A DNA stretch of 64,000 nucleotides from Bog-756 sp963835465 (GCA_963835465.1 CAWIFR010000001.1:372001-436000), one strand, 5' to 3'; shown: positions 37,769-47,656, counted from the first letter of the stretch. Numbers and translations are program-made. The notes: a model not told the origin generated them from the letters alone.

Positions 37769-38641
37769 TCAGGCCACCTCGAAGCTGCGCTTGGACAGGC
37801 CGAAGCCAAATCCTTCGATGACCGTCTTCACGGGGGTATCGGGCCGTGAGGCCATCCCCAAGGTGACGAACAGCGGGAGGAAGTGCTCGACCGTCGGGTG
37901 GGCATAGGGCATGCCGGGTGCCTTGTCGAGGTACGCCGCCAAGGTCTCGATGTCGCCACGGGCGAGAGCCTCCCGGGCCCATTCGTCGAACTCCACGGAC
38001 CATCCCTGGGGTGCGACCGTCCCTTCGAAGTCGGCCCGGGTGAGGAAGGGGAGTCCGTGGGTCATGAAGCCGGAGCCGATCACCAGTACCCCCTGCTCGC
38101 GAAGCGGACGGAGCCGACGACCGAGGTCGACCAGTGCCCACGGATCGTCGGTGGGCAGACTCAGCTGCAGGGTTGGTACATCGCCGTGGGGATACATCAC
38201 CTTCATGGGGACCCAGGCGCCATGGTCGAGTCCACGGTCCCGATGCTCGTACAGCGGGGCGCCGTCCGGCATCATCGCCACCACCCGCTGGGCCAGGTCG
38301 CGGGCCTCCGGGGTGGGATAGGTCATCTCAAAGAACCGCCGGTCGAAGCCCCCGAAGTCGTAGACGAGGGGGGTCCTAGACGTCGAAGCCGACAAGGCCA
38401 GAGGGGCCTGCTCCCAGTGGGCCGACACGATGAGCACCCCGGTCGGCTTCGGCATGCTCAGCGCCCAGTCGAAGAGTTGGCCCATCCACAACGCATCGTC
38501 GAGGAGAGGAGGGGCCCCGTGGCCGAGGAAGATACCGGGCTGAGGACCGTCGGCCGGCGTCCAGGAGCGGTGCTCCCGGCTCTTCGGGCCGGCATCGGCC
38601 AGGAATCTGTCGAATGGGTAGACCGTTGCGGCTGGGCTCAC
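37769..38641 (-). CDS. DODA-type extradiol ring-opening dioxygenase
   Basis: About 290 residues, LigB superfamily. Metal ligands in IFLGHGAPPLLDDALWMG, LIVSAHWEQAPLALSAS and RGLDHGAWVPMKVMYP; further conserved GSGFMTHGLPFL and HPTVEHFLPLFVTLG. Family members cleave catechol-type rings (4,5-DOPA or protocatechuate), with Zn or Fe. I choose GTG 38641 because AAGGAG lies 5 nt upstream; a TTG at 38662 is also open but lies inside a palindrome. Intact; substrate unknown. Confidence 0.87.
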   Translation of the reverse strand: MSPAATVYPFDRFLADAGPKSREHRSWTPADGPQPGIFLGHGAPPLLDDALWMGQLFDWALSMPKPTGVLIVSAHWEQAPLALSASTSRTPLVYDFGGFDRRFFEMTYPTPEARDLAQRVVAMMPDGAPLYEHRDRGLDHGAWVPMKVMYPHGDVPTLQLSLPTDDPWALVDLGRRLRPLREQGVLVIGSGFMTHGLPFLTRADFEGTVAPQGWSVEFDEWAREALARGDIETLAAYLDKAPGMPYAHPTVEHFLPLFVTLGMASRPDTPVKTVIEGFGFGLSKRSFEVA

Positions 38642-38650
38642 GCCAACTCC

Positions 38651-38662
38651 TTGCGTACGCAA
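38651..38662. promoter_or_regulatory. Palindromic operator candidate before the dioxygenase gene
   Basis: Perfect 12-bp palindrome TTGCGTACGCAA just upstream of the ribosome site of the dioxygenase gene, adjoining an AT-rich TAGTATTAG stretch that can serve as its -10 region on the minus strand. The regulator is not identified. Confidence 0.4.
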
Positions 38663-38768
38663 CTAATACTACACCCTCGGGCACCGGGACCGGACCACGG
38701 GAGCTTCGGGGGTGGCAACCGGGCTGGTGGTGCGACGCGACGTGGGTCAGGGCGCCTGCCGAGGCCGG

Positions 38769-39041
38769 CTACTCGTGGAAGCGGGCCTCAAGGTCCTCGA
38801 TGATCTCTTGCTCACGGAGTACAGCCTCGGCCTCGGCTCTGGCCCATTCGGCCTGCTTGACCCGCTCCCGACGGACGATCCAGCGACGCCGCACCCAGAC
38901 GATGCCGACCACCATCATCATGAGCAACCCGAGCACGTACCGATGGTAGCGATTCGGGCCGTGGGTGGCCGAGCGACGCCGGGCCTGTCCCGGGACGAGG
39001 GCCGGAACCGGTCGCTTGTCGACCTTCCGGCCGAGCTCCAT
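38769..39041 (-). CDS. Small single-helix membrane protein with coiled-coil tail
   Basis: 90 residues: a basic lead, one hydrophobic helix YVLGLLMMMVVGIVWV, then RRRWIVRRERVKQAEWARAE and EAVLREQEIIEDLEARF, a charged heptad-like tail. Not assigned to a family. It starts just after the hydrolase stop (2-bp gap) on the same strand, which favours a real gene. Confidence 0.55.
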   Translation of the reverse strand: MELGRKVDKRPVPALVPGQARRRSATHGPNRYHRYVLGLLMMMVVGIVWVRRRWIVRRERVKQAEWARAEAEAVLREQEIIEDLEARFHE

Positions 39042-39043
39042 CC

Positions 39044-40534
39044 TCAGGAGGGGAAGGTCACCTGCTCGGCTCTCGCCAGCAGCTCGGCCCGGCTGGAGGG
39101 AAGGATGTAGCCCTTCTCGACCGCCTTGTTGAGGTCGGTCCGATAGGCCGCCAGATAGTCGCCCTTGCTGTGGTAGAGGCCCGCCAGGGTGGTGGGACTG
39201 AAGGCAGTCGATTCACCGAACAGGGAGCAGAGCTCGCTGGTACCAGCCGGCGCCGCTCCACTCAGGGTCGACACCGGCACATCCACCGCCGGGGTACGCA
39301 CACCCCCGATCACGTTGCCATGACTGTCGAGCGCCAGGGTCGCCGGATGGGTGCTGGACAGCTTGAACGGCGGAGGACTCGGCGGCGGGGTCCCGTCGTC
39401 CACCCACTTGGTGAAGGCGGCGAAGGCGGCTTGGACGACCTCGTGTTGCGGTCCGTCGTTGACCGGGGTCGTACAGCCGAGGAGGGAGAGGGCGGCGCCG
39501 ACCTCATAGGCGTCGGCGTGCGAGGTGCCGGCCACCTCCCAGGTCCGGATCAGCCGGGTGTTGGGCTGCTGGGCCGAGGCATAGCCAAGGGCGATGAGGT
39601 CGGTCTGGGTCTCGAACATGAAGACAGGCACGCTGAGGTCGGTACGGATTCGGAGGCCCGCCGACGAAGCACTCGACCCGATGGAGCTGCCGTTCAGCGG
39701 AACCCCGCCGCCGCCGCGGCTGTGGATGAAGATCCCGTCGAAGGTGTGGGCCTTTGGCTGGAGGGCATCGGCGAAGGTGGTCAGATAGAACGCCGACTGG
39801 GACTCGCCGACAGCGAGGACATGCTTCGGATGGAGACCGCCCAGGGCAGCGACATGCGTGCCGCGGAGGGCCTGGCCGATCTGGGCGAACATGTCCAGGG
39901 AGTAGTCGTCGCCCGGGTGGACCAACGTCCCGTAGCGGGCCGGATCCTCGCCGACCAGGCCGCCGGAGGACCCTTTGGCAAGTAATGCCGTCCCACCGTT
40001 GACTCCTAACGCCTGGGCCGACACGGCCACGTAGGCGTCCCCCGCCTGCATCAGCCCGGGATTGAGGTAGTCCCAGTCAGGAGCAGATTCGCCCGCGGAG
40101 ACATTCATCCATTCGACCACGACGTTGCCGTTGAAGTGGGAGGGGTTGCTCGGACGGCGCACCAGAATACGAGTGCGGTAGAAGGCCGACGTCGTGGGGG
40201 TGATGGACCAGTGACCATTGTTGGGCGAATTGGTGGAGGTGAAGGCCGAGGCCGTGCCCGAGGCGAAGTACTCCTGCTCGACATACCCGTGGGCGGCCAA
40301 TCCCGGTGGATTGGCCGAGAGCGGCTCCCCGAGGTGGCCCACCGTCACCGGACCGGAAAGCTGCGCCGCCTTGGTATAGATCCCCTGGGCGCCGGTCGCC
40401 GTGCTCGTCGGGGGCTCGGAGGCTCCGGCCCGGGTGACCACGGTGCCCATCAGGGCCACAGCCAGCACCACGACAGCGGCAGCCGTCGTCATCCTGCGGG
40501 CAGCGACGTTGGCGGATCGGCTCGAATCTGACAT
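39044..40534 (-). CDS. Exported alpha/beta-hydrolase domain protein
   Basis: About 496 residues from ATG 40534, with GGGGGG just upstream; the frame is open to 40573. Signal peptide RMTTAAAVVVLAVALMGTVV ending near TRAGASEPP. The mature protein matches the Abhydrolase_10 (PF20091) type: VVVEWMNVSAGESAPDWDYL, HVLAVGESQSAFYLTTFADA with nucleophile Ser in GESQS, IFIHSRGGGGVPL, and the late WEVAGTSHADAYE with the catalytic His. Likely an extracellular esterase of unknown substrate. Intact. Confidence 0.85.
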   Translation of the reverse strand: MSDSSRSANVAARRMTTAAAVVVLAVALMGTVVTRAGASEPPTSTATGAQGIYTKAAQLSGPVTVGHLGEPLSANPPGLAAHGYVEQEYFASGTASAFTSTNSPNNGHWSITPTTSAFYRTRILVRRPSNPSHFNGNVVVEWMNVSAGESAPDWDYLNPGLMQAGDAYVAVSAQALGVNGGTALLAKGSSGGLVGEDPARYGTLVHPGDDYSLDMFAQIGQALRGTHVAALGGLHPKHVLAVGESQSAFYLTTFADALQPKAHTFDGIFIHSRGGGGVPLNGSSIGSSASSAGLRIRTDLSVPVFMFETQTDLIALGYASAQQPNTRLIRTWEVAGTSHADAYEVGAALSLLGCTTPVNDGPQHEVVQAAFAAFTKWVDDGTPPPSPPPFKLSSTHPATLALDSHGNVIGGVRTPAVDVPVSTLSGAAPAGTSELCSLFGESTAFSPTTLAGLYHSKGDYLAAYRTDLNKAVEKGYILPSSRAELLARAEQVTFPS

Positions 40535-40616
40535 GTCCCCCCCTGGAGCGCTCGGCCCAGAGAGTACCGTCATCCGGGCGAGCGCTGCAGACGGCCATCG
40601 CCTTGCCGACCGCGGA

Positions 40617-40921
40617 CTACGGCTGCCACCAGCGATGTTTGAGGCCCGAGGCGGTGACCTTGGTCTCGCCTTCCTCGGGTCGGTGACGCACAGCGAACCA
40701 GATTGCCGTGGGCACGACCAGCAGCACCAGCAGGAGGGCGATGATCACCGGGTGCACCCCGCTCCCGGATGGGGTCTGGCACTGCCCAGTTGCACCGGCA
40801 TGCCCTCAGCGTAGACCGTGACGGAATCCTGCCCGGCCGGCACCGGGCGGGTTCGACCGGGCCCACTCCCGCTCCCGCCCCCCGAGCTGCCACGGAAGGA
40901 ACCAGCCGTGGCCGATGGCAT
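40617..40921 (-). CDS. Small exported or single-helix protein, frameshifted
   Basis: Two fragments read as one protein of about 100 residues: MPSATAGSFRGSSGGG, then AGQDSVTVYAEGMPVQLG, and after an indel near 40782 QCQTPSGSGVHPVIIALLLV followed by LLVVPTAIWFAVRHR and a basic tail ending GLKHRWWQP. One C-terminal transmembrane helix. No family recognised. The join is my reconstruction; alternatively only the 46-residue part from GTG 40757 is real. Confidence 0.4.
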
Positions 40922-40971
40922 CCCCGGGGCGAGGCAAGGGCACACCCCGCCCGGTTCGACCAGCTGGGCCC

Positions 40972-43906
40972 TCAGGACTCGGCGAAGATGCCGCCGTCGG
41001 AGGCCACCAGCCAGTAGCCCCCGCCGTCGCCGGTGGCGGCCATGCCCACGACGGGCCGGTTGAGGGCGAGACTGCCCGTCGAGCCGTGGAAGGCGGCGTC
41101 GCCGAAGGCGAAGATGCCGCCGTCGGAGGCCACCAGCCAGTAGCCCCTGCCGTCGGCGGTGGCGGCCATGCCCACGACGGGCCGGTTGAGGGCGAGACTG
41201 CCCGTCGAGCCGTGGAACGCGGCGTCGCCGAAGGCGAAGATGCCGCCGTCGGAGGCCACCAGCCAGTAGCCCCTGCCGTCGGCGGTGGCGGCCATGCCCA
41301 CGATGGGCCGGTTGAGGGCGAGCGCCCGGTCGAGCCGTGGAAGGCGGCGTCGCCGAAGGCGAAGATGCCGCCGTCGGAGGCCACCAGCCAGTAGCCCCTG
41401 CCGTCGGCGGTGGCGGCCATGCCCACGATGGGCCGGTTGAGGGCGAGACTGCCCGTCGAGCCGTGGAAGGCGGCGTCGCCGAAGGCGAAGATGCCGCCGT
41501 CGGAGGCCACCAGCCAGTAGCCCCTGCCGTCGCGGGTGGCGGCCATGCCCACGATGGGCCGGTTGAGGGCGAGACTGCCCGGTCGAGCCGTGGAAGGCGG
41601 CGTCGCCGAAGGCGAAGATGCCGCCGTCGGAGGCCACCAGCCAGTAGCCCCCACCGTCGCCGGTGGCGGCCATGCCCACGATGGGCCGGTTGAGGGCGAG
41701 ACTGCCCGTCGAGCCGTGGAACCTCACGACGGTCGGAGCGGCGACAGGGGTGGAGCCGTAGGTGAATCGGTCATCGCGAGTCGGCAGCGAACTGCCGCCT
41801 GGGCTGACAACACCGACGTCGACCGCTCCCGATGGTGCGGCAGGCGAGGTGGCCACACAGGTGGTGGTCGTCGAACAGCTGACCGCGGTCCCGGGGCTGG
41901 TGCCGAACGAGACGGTCGTCGAGCCAACGACGAACCCCGTACCGGTGATGGTGACGGGGGTGCCGCCAACGGGAGGTCCGGTGGGCGGGACGATGCCGGA
42001 CACCGTCGGTGTCTCGCTGTAGGTGAACCGGTCGGACGACGACGTGGCCGAGGTCCCTCCCGGGGTGGCGACGGTGAGATGGACGGTGCCGGCCGGCCCG
42101 ACGGGCGCGATGGCGGTGACCGAGGTGTCCGAGTTGGCCGTGAAGCTGGTGGCGGCCACCGCGCCGAAGGAGACGGCGGTGGCCCCGGTCAGCCCTGTGC
42201 CGGTGATGGACACGGGGGTACCGCCAACCAGGGGTCCGGCGCTCGGGATGATGCCGGTCACGACCGGCGGAAGGCTGAAGCTCTGGCTGACGAGGGCGGA
42301 AGGACCTCCGTTGTTTGACACGGTCTGCCCGGTGAAGACTCGGGTCGTGGATGTGCCGGCGGTGTCGGTCACGATCAGGGACGCGGTGAAGGGACCGGGT
42401 GTGGTGTAGGTATGGGTGGTGTTTGGACCCACGGTGGTGGCTGTGTCGCCGTCTCCGAAGGTCCAGGCGTAGTCGTCGATGGCGCCCTGGGGAGCTCCTG
42501 ACGCGGCACCGTTGAAGGTTGTTGCGGAGTTGGATGGTGCCGGGACCACCGCGAACGACGCGGTCGGGGCCTGGTCCGGCGAGATGGCGATGCCGTTCGG
42601 GAAGGCCCCGACGGCGATCGGTGGGCCCGCTGCCAGTGTCGAGGTGGCAATCGGAGTGACGGTTCCAGCTCCAAAATCCGCCACATAGGCGGTCAGCCCG
42701 TCGGGGGCCACGGCAATGGCGTTCGGTTCGGTGCCGACCGCGATGGCCGTGCCGGGAACGTTGCTGCTCGTGGCGATGGGAGTGACGCTGCCGGACGCGT
42801 AGTTGGCCACGAAGGCAGTCTCACCGTTCGGGGTCATGGCGATGGCGACCGGTTGGGGGCCGACGGTGATGGCGGTGCCGGCGACGTCGGTGGATGTGTC
42901 GATGGGCGTGACGTTGGCCGATCCCTTGTTGGTCACATAGGCGGTCTGGCCGTTGGGGGTGATGGCGATGGCGTCGGGTGAGTTGTTGACGATGACGGGG
43001 TCCCCGGCGGTGTTGGTGGCGAGGGTGATGGGGGTGACGCTGCCAGCCCCAGCGTTGGCCACGTAGGCGGTCAGGCCGTCAGGGGTTATGGCGATGGCGG
43101 CGGGGAGGCTGCCGACGGTGATCGGAGGCCCCGCGGTGTTGGTGGCGAGGGTGATCGGGGTGACGGTGCCGGAGGAGTTGTTGACCACGTAGGCGGTCCG
43201 GCCGTCAGGGGTTATGGCGATCGCCTCCGGAAAGGTGCCCACGGTGATCGGGGTGCCCGCCGTGTCGGTGGCCGTGTCGATGGGGGTGACGGTGCCCGAG
43301 CCGGAGCTGACCACGTACGCCGTGCCTCCGGAGGGCGTTATGGCGATGCCACCGGTATTGCTGGGTCCGACGAACTGGGCACCGGCCGTATTGCTGGACA
43401 TGGCGATGGGAGTGACCTGGCCAGCGATCCAATTCGTCACGTAGGCCGTCGGGGGGGCGGTGTAGGAGTAGTCATCGGCTGACAAGGTGGTACTCGTACC
43501 TCCAGTCGTCGTGACCGTCACGTCGACGACGGCACCGGCGGTTCCGGCTGGTGAGGTCACCGTCACCGTTGAGGATGTGCTCGAGGCCACGCTGGCCACG
43601 GCGGCACCGAAGCGCACCGACGTGGGACTCCCGAGGCCGGTCCCCACGACGGTGACCCGTTGACCACCGGTGGAGGGTCCTGCGCTGGCGATCACCGCTG
43701 TCACCGTCGGTGCAGAAGCTGCGGCGGCGGTGAAGGTTCCGACAACGGTCAGGGCGGAGCTCACCATGGCCACCACGATCAACGACGTGGCCACGCTCCT
43801 GAGACCGGCGCTACGGCTCCCCGCAGGGTCGGCCGAGCTGACTGGCTCCGCACCCGGTGCCCTACTTCGAGGACTGCAGCGGAAACGAACGGCCTTGGTG
43901 CATCAT
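40972..43906 (-). CDS. Large exported TIG/YVTN/PKD repeat protein
   Basis: About 940 to 975 residues. A hydrophobic signal (TSLIVVAMVSSALTVVGTF) is followed by an IPT/TIG domain (TVTAVIASAGPSTGGQRVTV), then about eight YVTN beta-propeller repeats of the form PDGRTAYVVNNSSGTVTPI, a PKD domain (DDYAWTFGDGDTATT), two more TIG domains and six C-terminal 42-residue repeats (YWLVASDGGIFAFGDAAFHG). This is the architecture of a cell-surface or secreted binding protein. The continuous frame starts at GTG 43794; ATG 43903/43906 has a better ribosome site (AGGAAGGCAGG) and would add a basic lead after one indel near 43864. Two opposite indels lie inside the repeats. Confidence 0.85.
40984..41730 (-). 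repeat. Six tandem 126-bp coding repeats
   Basis: The motif GAAGATGCCGCCGTCGGAGG recurs at 40984, 41110, 41236, 41361, 41487 and 41614, giving spacings of 126, 126, 125, 126 and 127 bp. Copies are nearly identical. The 125 and 127 spacings are one lost and one extra base, so the middle copies fall out of frame and the frame is later restored. Confidence 0.95.
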
Positions 43907-44945
43907 CCTGCCTTCCTGTCACCCTTGCGATGACAGCCCTCACGAATTGGTGAAATCGATGGGTCGATCGTCCGGAAGGCTTGGTTCGTGGCGATGGCTG
44001 ACGGGCCCCAGTCGAGGCCGTTGACCCGGTGGGCGCAGGGGTGCGAACCGCGGATGTCCCCGATCCCTTTGGCTCAGAACCGACGATTGGCTTCCAGCTG
44101 GGCGCAGTGGCTGCGTTGAGGTTGGGGTTCCCGCGCTCGCAAATCGGCTGTAACCACCGCCGACAGGTTCGGCCCGACCGGCCACGGTGACCGGTCGGCC
44201 GGCGGACCGGCCCGATGCCGACAGGAAGCTCTCGTTGGTCGATGAGTTGAGCGTCCCGTGCACGGCGTCGACGCCGAGGCCAAGGACCACCGAAGGTAGG
44301 GCGTCGTCACCCCTACCGGGCTTCTGGAGATTCTGCATTGAGGCCGGAGCCGAGGTCGCCGTCAGTGCGCCGGCCGACGAGTGGCGCGCCGCAGCCATGG
44401 TGGGGGTAGCCGCGTCGCCGGGTCCGAGGGCCAGGGCATTCGGGAACCCAGGTTTCATTCTCCTGACCCCGTCACCGGGTTGCCGCCCGTGTGCCGTCAT
44501 AACGTGTGCCCTTCCTGTCGACCGAGTCGAGTCGACCCATCCACTATTTCGCTCCTGCCAGCGAGCAACTTCTTTGCTCGGGTCGCCGCCGAATGGTCCC
44601 GCTCGTCGGACCGGCCAGCAAGCCATCCCTGACTCGCGCATATGAGAGTCATCGACCAAGTGGGGCCCGAAGTGGATGGGATGGGCCCTAACGATTCAGG
44701 GGGTGAGCCGCCCCAGCCACAACCCATCGATGGGCATCTCGCCGCATCGGACCGGCAGCCACCAGCTGTCCGGGCGAGAACCGGGGATGCGACACCCGTG
44801 GCCCCTCCTCGGTGTGTCGAGAGCAAACGCACGGACCCGCTCCACCTGGGCCGGAGAGCCAGGCCGGAGGCCGACCATCTGTGCGGTCAACAGGCCCTGG
44901 ACCGGGATAGACCCGGTCCGTCCGCGAACTTGGGATACTGCGTAG
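43907..44945. other. Gene-poor kilobase without a confident gene
   Basis: Open frames exist on both strands (for example 43940-44659 minus, 44187-44645 plus), but none has recognisable motifs, a good ribosome site or the codon bias of the neighbours. Base composition is more even than in flanking genes. It could be a degraded gene, or a long regulatory spacer between the surface protein gene and the phosphotransferase. Confidence 0.5.
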
Positions 44946-45737
44946 GTGGACGAGCACCTGGGCGGCGGAATCGCCAACGCCGGCCAGGTCGTCCGACGCG
45001 GCGGCCACGTTCTGCGTCCGTCCACTCCCCATTCGCCAACTATCCACCGCTTCCTCGGTGACCTCCGCGCAACCGGATTCCCGGGCGCCTCGCTGCCGAT
45101 CGGGATCGAGGAGGACGGGCGCGAGCGACTCGTCTACATCGAGGGTGACGTGCCGATCCCACCCTTCCCCGCCTGGTCTCGGTCGGACGGGGCCCTCGCC
45201 TCGGTTGCGAGGTTGATCTATGCGTTCCACGGCGCGTCGGGCAGGGTCGGGCTCCTCAGGGGGAACTGGAACCGCGAGTTGGCAGATCCAGACGGCGGGC
45301 CCATCATCTGCCACAACGACGTCTGCCTCGAGAACGTCGTCTTCCAGAACGGTGAGGCGGTCGGACTGATCGACTTCGACTTTGCCGCTCCGGGGCGGCC
45401 GTGTCACGACCTCGCCGCGTTTGCTCGGATGTGCGTGCCCCTGGATGACGATCTCAGCGCCGAGCGCCTCGGCTGGGATCCAGCTGATCGCCCAGCTCGC
45501 CTTCGCCTCGTCGCCGCCACCTATGGTCTCGATGTACGCGGTCGTTTGGAGCTCCTCGATCACCTGGACCGGTCTATGCACGGTGGTGGCGCATTCGTGC
45601 AGCGTCGGGTCGAGGCTGGAGATCTCAACTTCACCCGGATGCTCGACGAGATGGGTGGAATGGAGCGCTACGAGCGGCGACTCCGCTGGTGGCAGAGGAG
45701 CCGGGCGGCCTTCGTCGATGTGCTCACCGATTCGTAG
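44946..45737 (+). CDS. APH-family phosphotransferase-like protein
   Basis: 263 residues of the aminoglycoside phosphotransferase/choline kinase fold. Catalytic loop IICHNDVCLENVVFQNG (H-x-D-x4-N) near 118-131 and metal motif GLIDFDFAAPGRPCHDLAAF near 140. The N-terminal part is shortened relative to true resistance enzymes, and no ATP P-loop is obvious, so a housekeeping small-molecule kinase is more likely than drug resistance. GTG 44946 is the only convincing start. Intact. Confidence 0.8.
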   Translation: MDEHLGGGIANAGQVVRRGGHVLRPSTPHSPTIHRFLGDLRATGFPGASLPIGIEEDGRERLVYIEGDVPIPPFPAWSRSDGALASVARLIYAFHGASGRVGLLRGNWNRELADPDGGPIICHNDVCLENVVFQNGEAVGLIDFDFAAPGRPCHDLAAFARMCVPLDDDLSAERLGWDPADRPARLRLVAATYGLDVRGRLELLDHLDRSMHGGGAFVQRRVEAGDLNFTRMLDEMGGMERYERRLRWWQRSRAAFVDVLTDS

Positions 45738-46111
45738 GGGGCCGGACGCGAAGGACGTACTACCCACGTCACTCACGGGTCATGTGGACGGAGATCCCGG
45801 CCCCGGCGCTCTCAGCGTGGGAACGACCAGCGACCCGGTGGCCTCATCCGCTCATCGGCAGCCCGTCCCGCACAACCGGGCATTGCCTGTCCGATGCCCA
45901 TGAACCGGGGCGTTCCGTCTTCCTTGGCGGGCACGTGGGTTCGCAGGGCGGCGGCGGCGAACAGGTCGCTCACGGATCCAAGGCCACGGTGACTTCGAGC
46001 TGGCGGCGACCAACGAAGGAACCGTAGGACAAGAGCCCATCGGGACCCGGTCAACTAGCCCGCTATCCGACCGATGTTGACCGGTTTACAAGAGACGGAA
46101 CTCCAGGTCAG
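45738..46111. other. Intergenic stretch, nothing recognised
   Basis: 374 bp between the convergent phosphotransferase and acyl-CoA dehydrogenase genes. Short frames on both strands show no motifs. No clear terminator hairpin with a T-run was seen. Confidence 0.5.
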
Positions 46112-47326
46112 CTACTTGATGTGCACCCCGGAGATGGCCCGGGCGATGATCAGCCGCTGGATCTCCGAGGTCCCCTCGAAGATGGTGTAGATCTTCGAAT
46201 CGCGGTGCCACCGCTCGACCGGGTGCTCACGGATGTAGCCGTAGCCACCCATGATCTGAATGGCCTCCTCGGTCACATAGACCGCCGTCTCACCGGCGAA
46301 CAACTTGGACATCGATCCCTCGCCTGCGGTGAACTCCTTGCCTTGGCTTCCCATCCACGAGGCCCGCCAGACCAGCAGGCGGGAGGCATCGATCCGAGTC
46401 TTCATGTCAGCCAGCTTGAAGGCGATGGCCTGGTTCTCAATGATGGCCCGACCGAACGCCTTGCGCTCCTTGGCATAGTCGAGGGAGTACTCATAGGCGG
46501 CCCGGGCGATGCCCAGTGCCTGAGCCCCGACGGTGGGCCGGGAACCCTCGAAGGTCTTCATCGCCGCCTGGCTGGAGGAACGCTTGCCCTCACGAGCCCG
46601 AGCCAGCTTCTCGTCGAGCTTCTCCTTGCCACCGAGCAGACAGCTGCCGGGGACCCGGCAATCGTCGAGGACCACCTCTGCGGTGTGCGAGGCCCGGATG
46701 CCCATCTTCTGGAACTTCTGGCCTTGGGAGATTCCCGGCGTGCCTGGAGGCACGATGAAGCTGGCCTGGCCCCTGGACCCGAGCTCGGGGTCGACTGAGG
46801 CCACCACTACGTGGATGTCGGCGATGCCACCATTGGTGATCCAGGTCTTGGTCCCGTTGAGGATCCACTCGTCCTTCGCCTCGTCGTACACGGCCCGGGT
46901 ACGGAGCGAGGAGACATCAGAGCCGGCATCCGGTTCGGACACGGCGAATGCGGCCAGCTGGATCTTTTCCGGTGTACCGAAGCACTGGGGCCCCCACTCC
47001 ATGAGCTGTTCACTCGTCCCGTTGGCGGCGATGCCGGCCAGACCGAGCGTGCTTCCGAAGATCGAAAGGGCGATGCCGGCGTCGCCCCACGACAGCTCCT
47101 CACTGGCGATGGGCAGGGTGAGCCCGGTCGGGTCGAGGAAGCACTGGGTGATGAAGTCGAACGAGTAGAGCCCGATCTCCGACGCCTGCTGGATGATCGG
47201 CCAGGGGGTCTCCTCCTTCTCGTCCCACTCGTGCCCAGCAGGCCGCACCACGTTTTCCGCGAAATCGTGGACCCACTTCTGGATCTGCAGCTGGTCCTCA
47301 TTGAGATCCATTGAAAAATCGGCCAT
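46112..47326 (-). CDS. Acyl-CoA dehydrogenase
   Basis: An intact 404-residue flavoprotein that oxidises acyl-CoA to enoyl-CoA, passing electrons to ETF. Blocks in order: WVHDFAENVVRPAGHEWDE, FAVSEPDAGSDVSSLRT and WITNGGIADIHVVVAS (FAD site), GYGYIREHPVERWHRDSKIY, and the catalytic glutamate in YTIFEGTSEIQRLIIARAI near 380. Start ATG 47326 with GGAG/AGGG upstream. Chain-length preference is not predictable. An operator-like palindrome lies about 125 bp upstream. Confidence 0.93.
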   Translation of the reverse strand: MADFSMDLNEDQLQIQKWVHDFAENVVRPAGHEWDEKEETPWPIIQQASEIGLYSFDFITQCFLDPTGLTLPIASEELSWGDAGIALSIFGSTLGLAGIAANGTSEQLMEWGPQCFGTPEKIQLAAFAVSEPDAGSDVSSLRTRAVYDEAKDEWILNGTKTWITNGGIADIHVVVASVDPELGSRGQASFIVPPGTPGISQGQKFQKMGIRASHTAEVVLDDCRVPGSCLLGGKEKLDEKLARAREGKRSSSQAAMKTFEGSRPTVGAQALGIARAAYEYSLDYAKERKAFGRAIIENQAIAFKLADMKTRIDASRLLVWRASWMGSQGKEFTAGEGSMSKLFAGETAVYVTEEAIQIMGGYGYIREHPVERWHRDSKIYTIFEGTSEIQRLIIARAISGVHIK

Positions 47327-47447
47327 GGTGCCCTGCTCCGTTCCGGCCCGGGTGGGCCTGTCCCACTCGACGAACGCCCCGTGGCCCTCGTAGGGGCACC
47401 CGGCGGGTTGTTCCGTCCCCGGCGGCCACCGCCGGCGGACTCTAGTA

Positions 47448-47463
47448 GTTACTCAATAGTAAC
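47448..47463. promoter_or_regulatory. Inverted repeat upstream of the acyl-CoA dehydrogenase gene
   Basis: GTTACT-CAAT-AGTAAC, followed at 47465 by a third half-site (AGTAAC). The AT-rich patch stands out in the otherwise GC-rich 330-bp gap between the dehydrogenase and cold-shock genes, which holds no gene. The form is typical of TetR-type operators that control fatty-acid genes, but no regulator gene is adjacent. Confidence 0.45.
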
Positions 47464-47656
47464 CAGTAACGGTGGACAGCGCCACACATCGGGCCGAGGC
47501 CGACCCGGCGGCAGGCAGTGCAGACCCCACCAACGGGCACCGGGTTGCCGACAGGATCGGGCTCAGACGACAGCGGGGCGAGACGCGCATGGTCGCCATT
47601 CGGGTGGAACGGCGGACGGGGTACGGTCAGGGCGCGCCCGACCGAGGTTGTTCGCC

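Noticed and set aside
40984..41730. Regular 126-bp repeats as a CRISPR array
   Set aside because: Whole units are repeated with no unique spacers, and they encode 42-residue protein repeats.
43940..44659. 239-codon minus-strand frame
   Set aside because: No motif, no signal, weak codon bias and no ribosome site; not called as a gene.
44946..45737. Aminoglycoside resistance gene
   Set aside because: It has the kinase-fold loops but no specific similarity to known resistance enzymes that I can recognise, and no mobile element is nearby.
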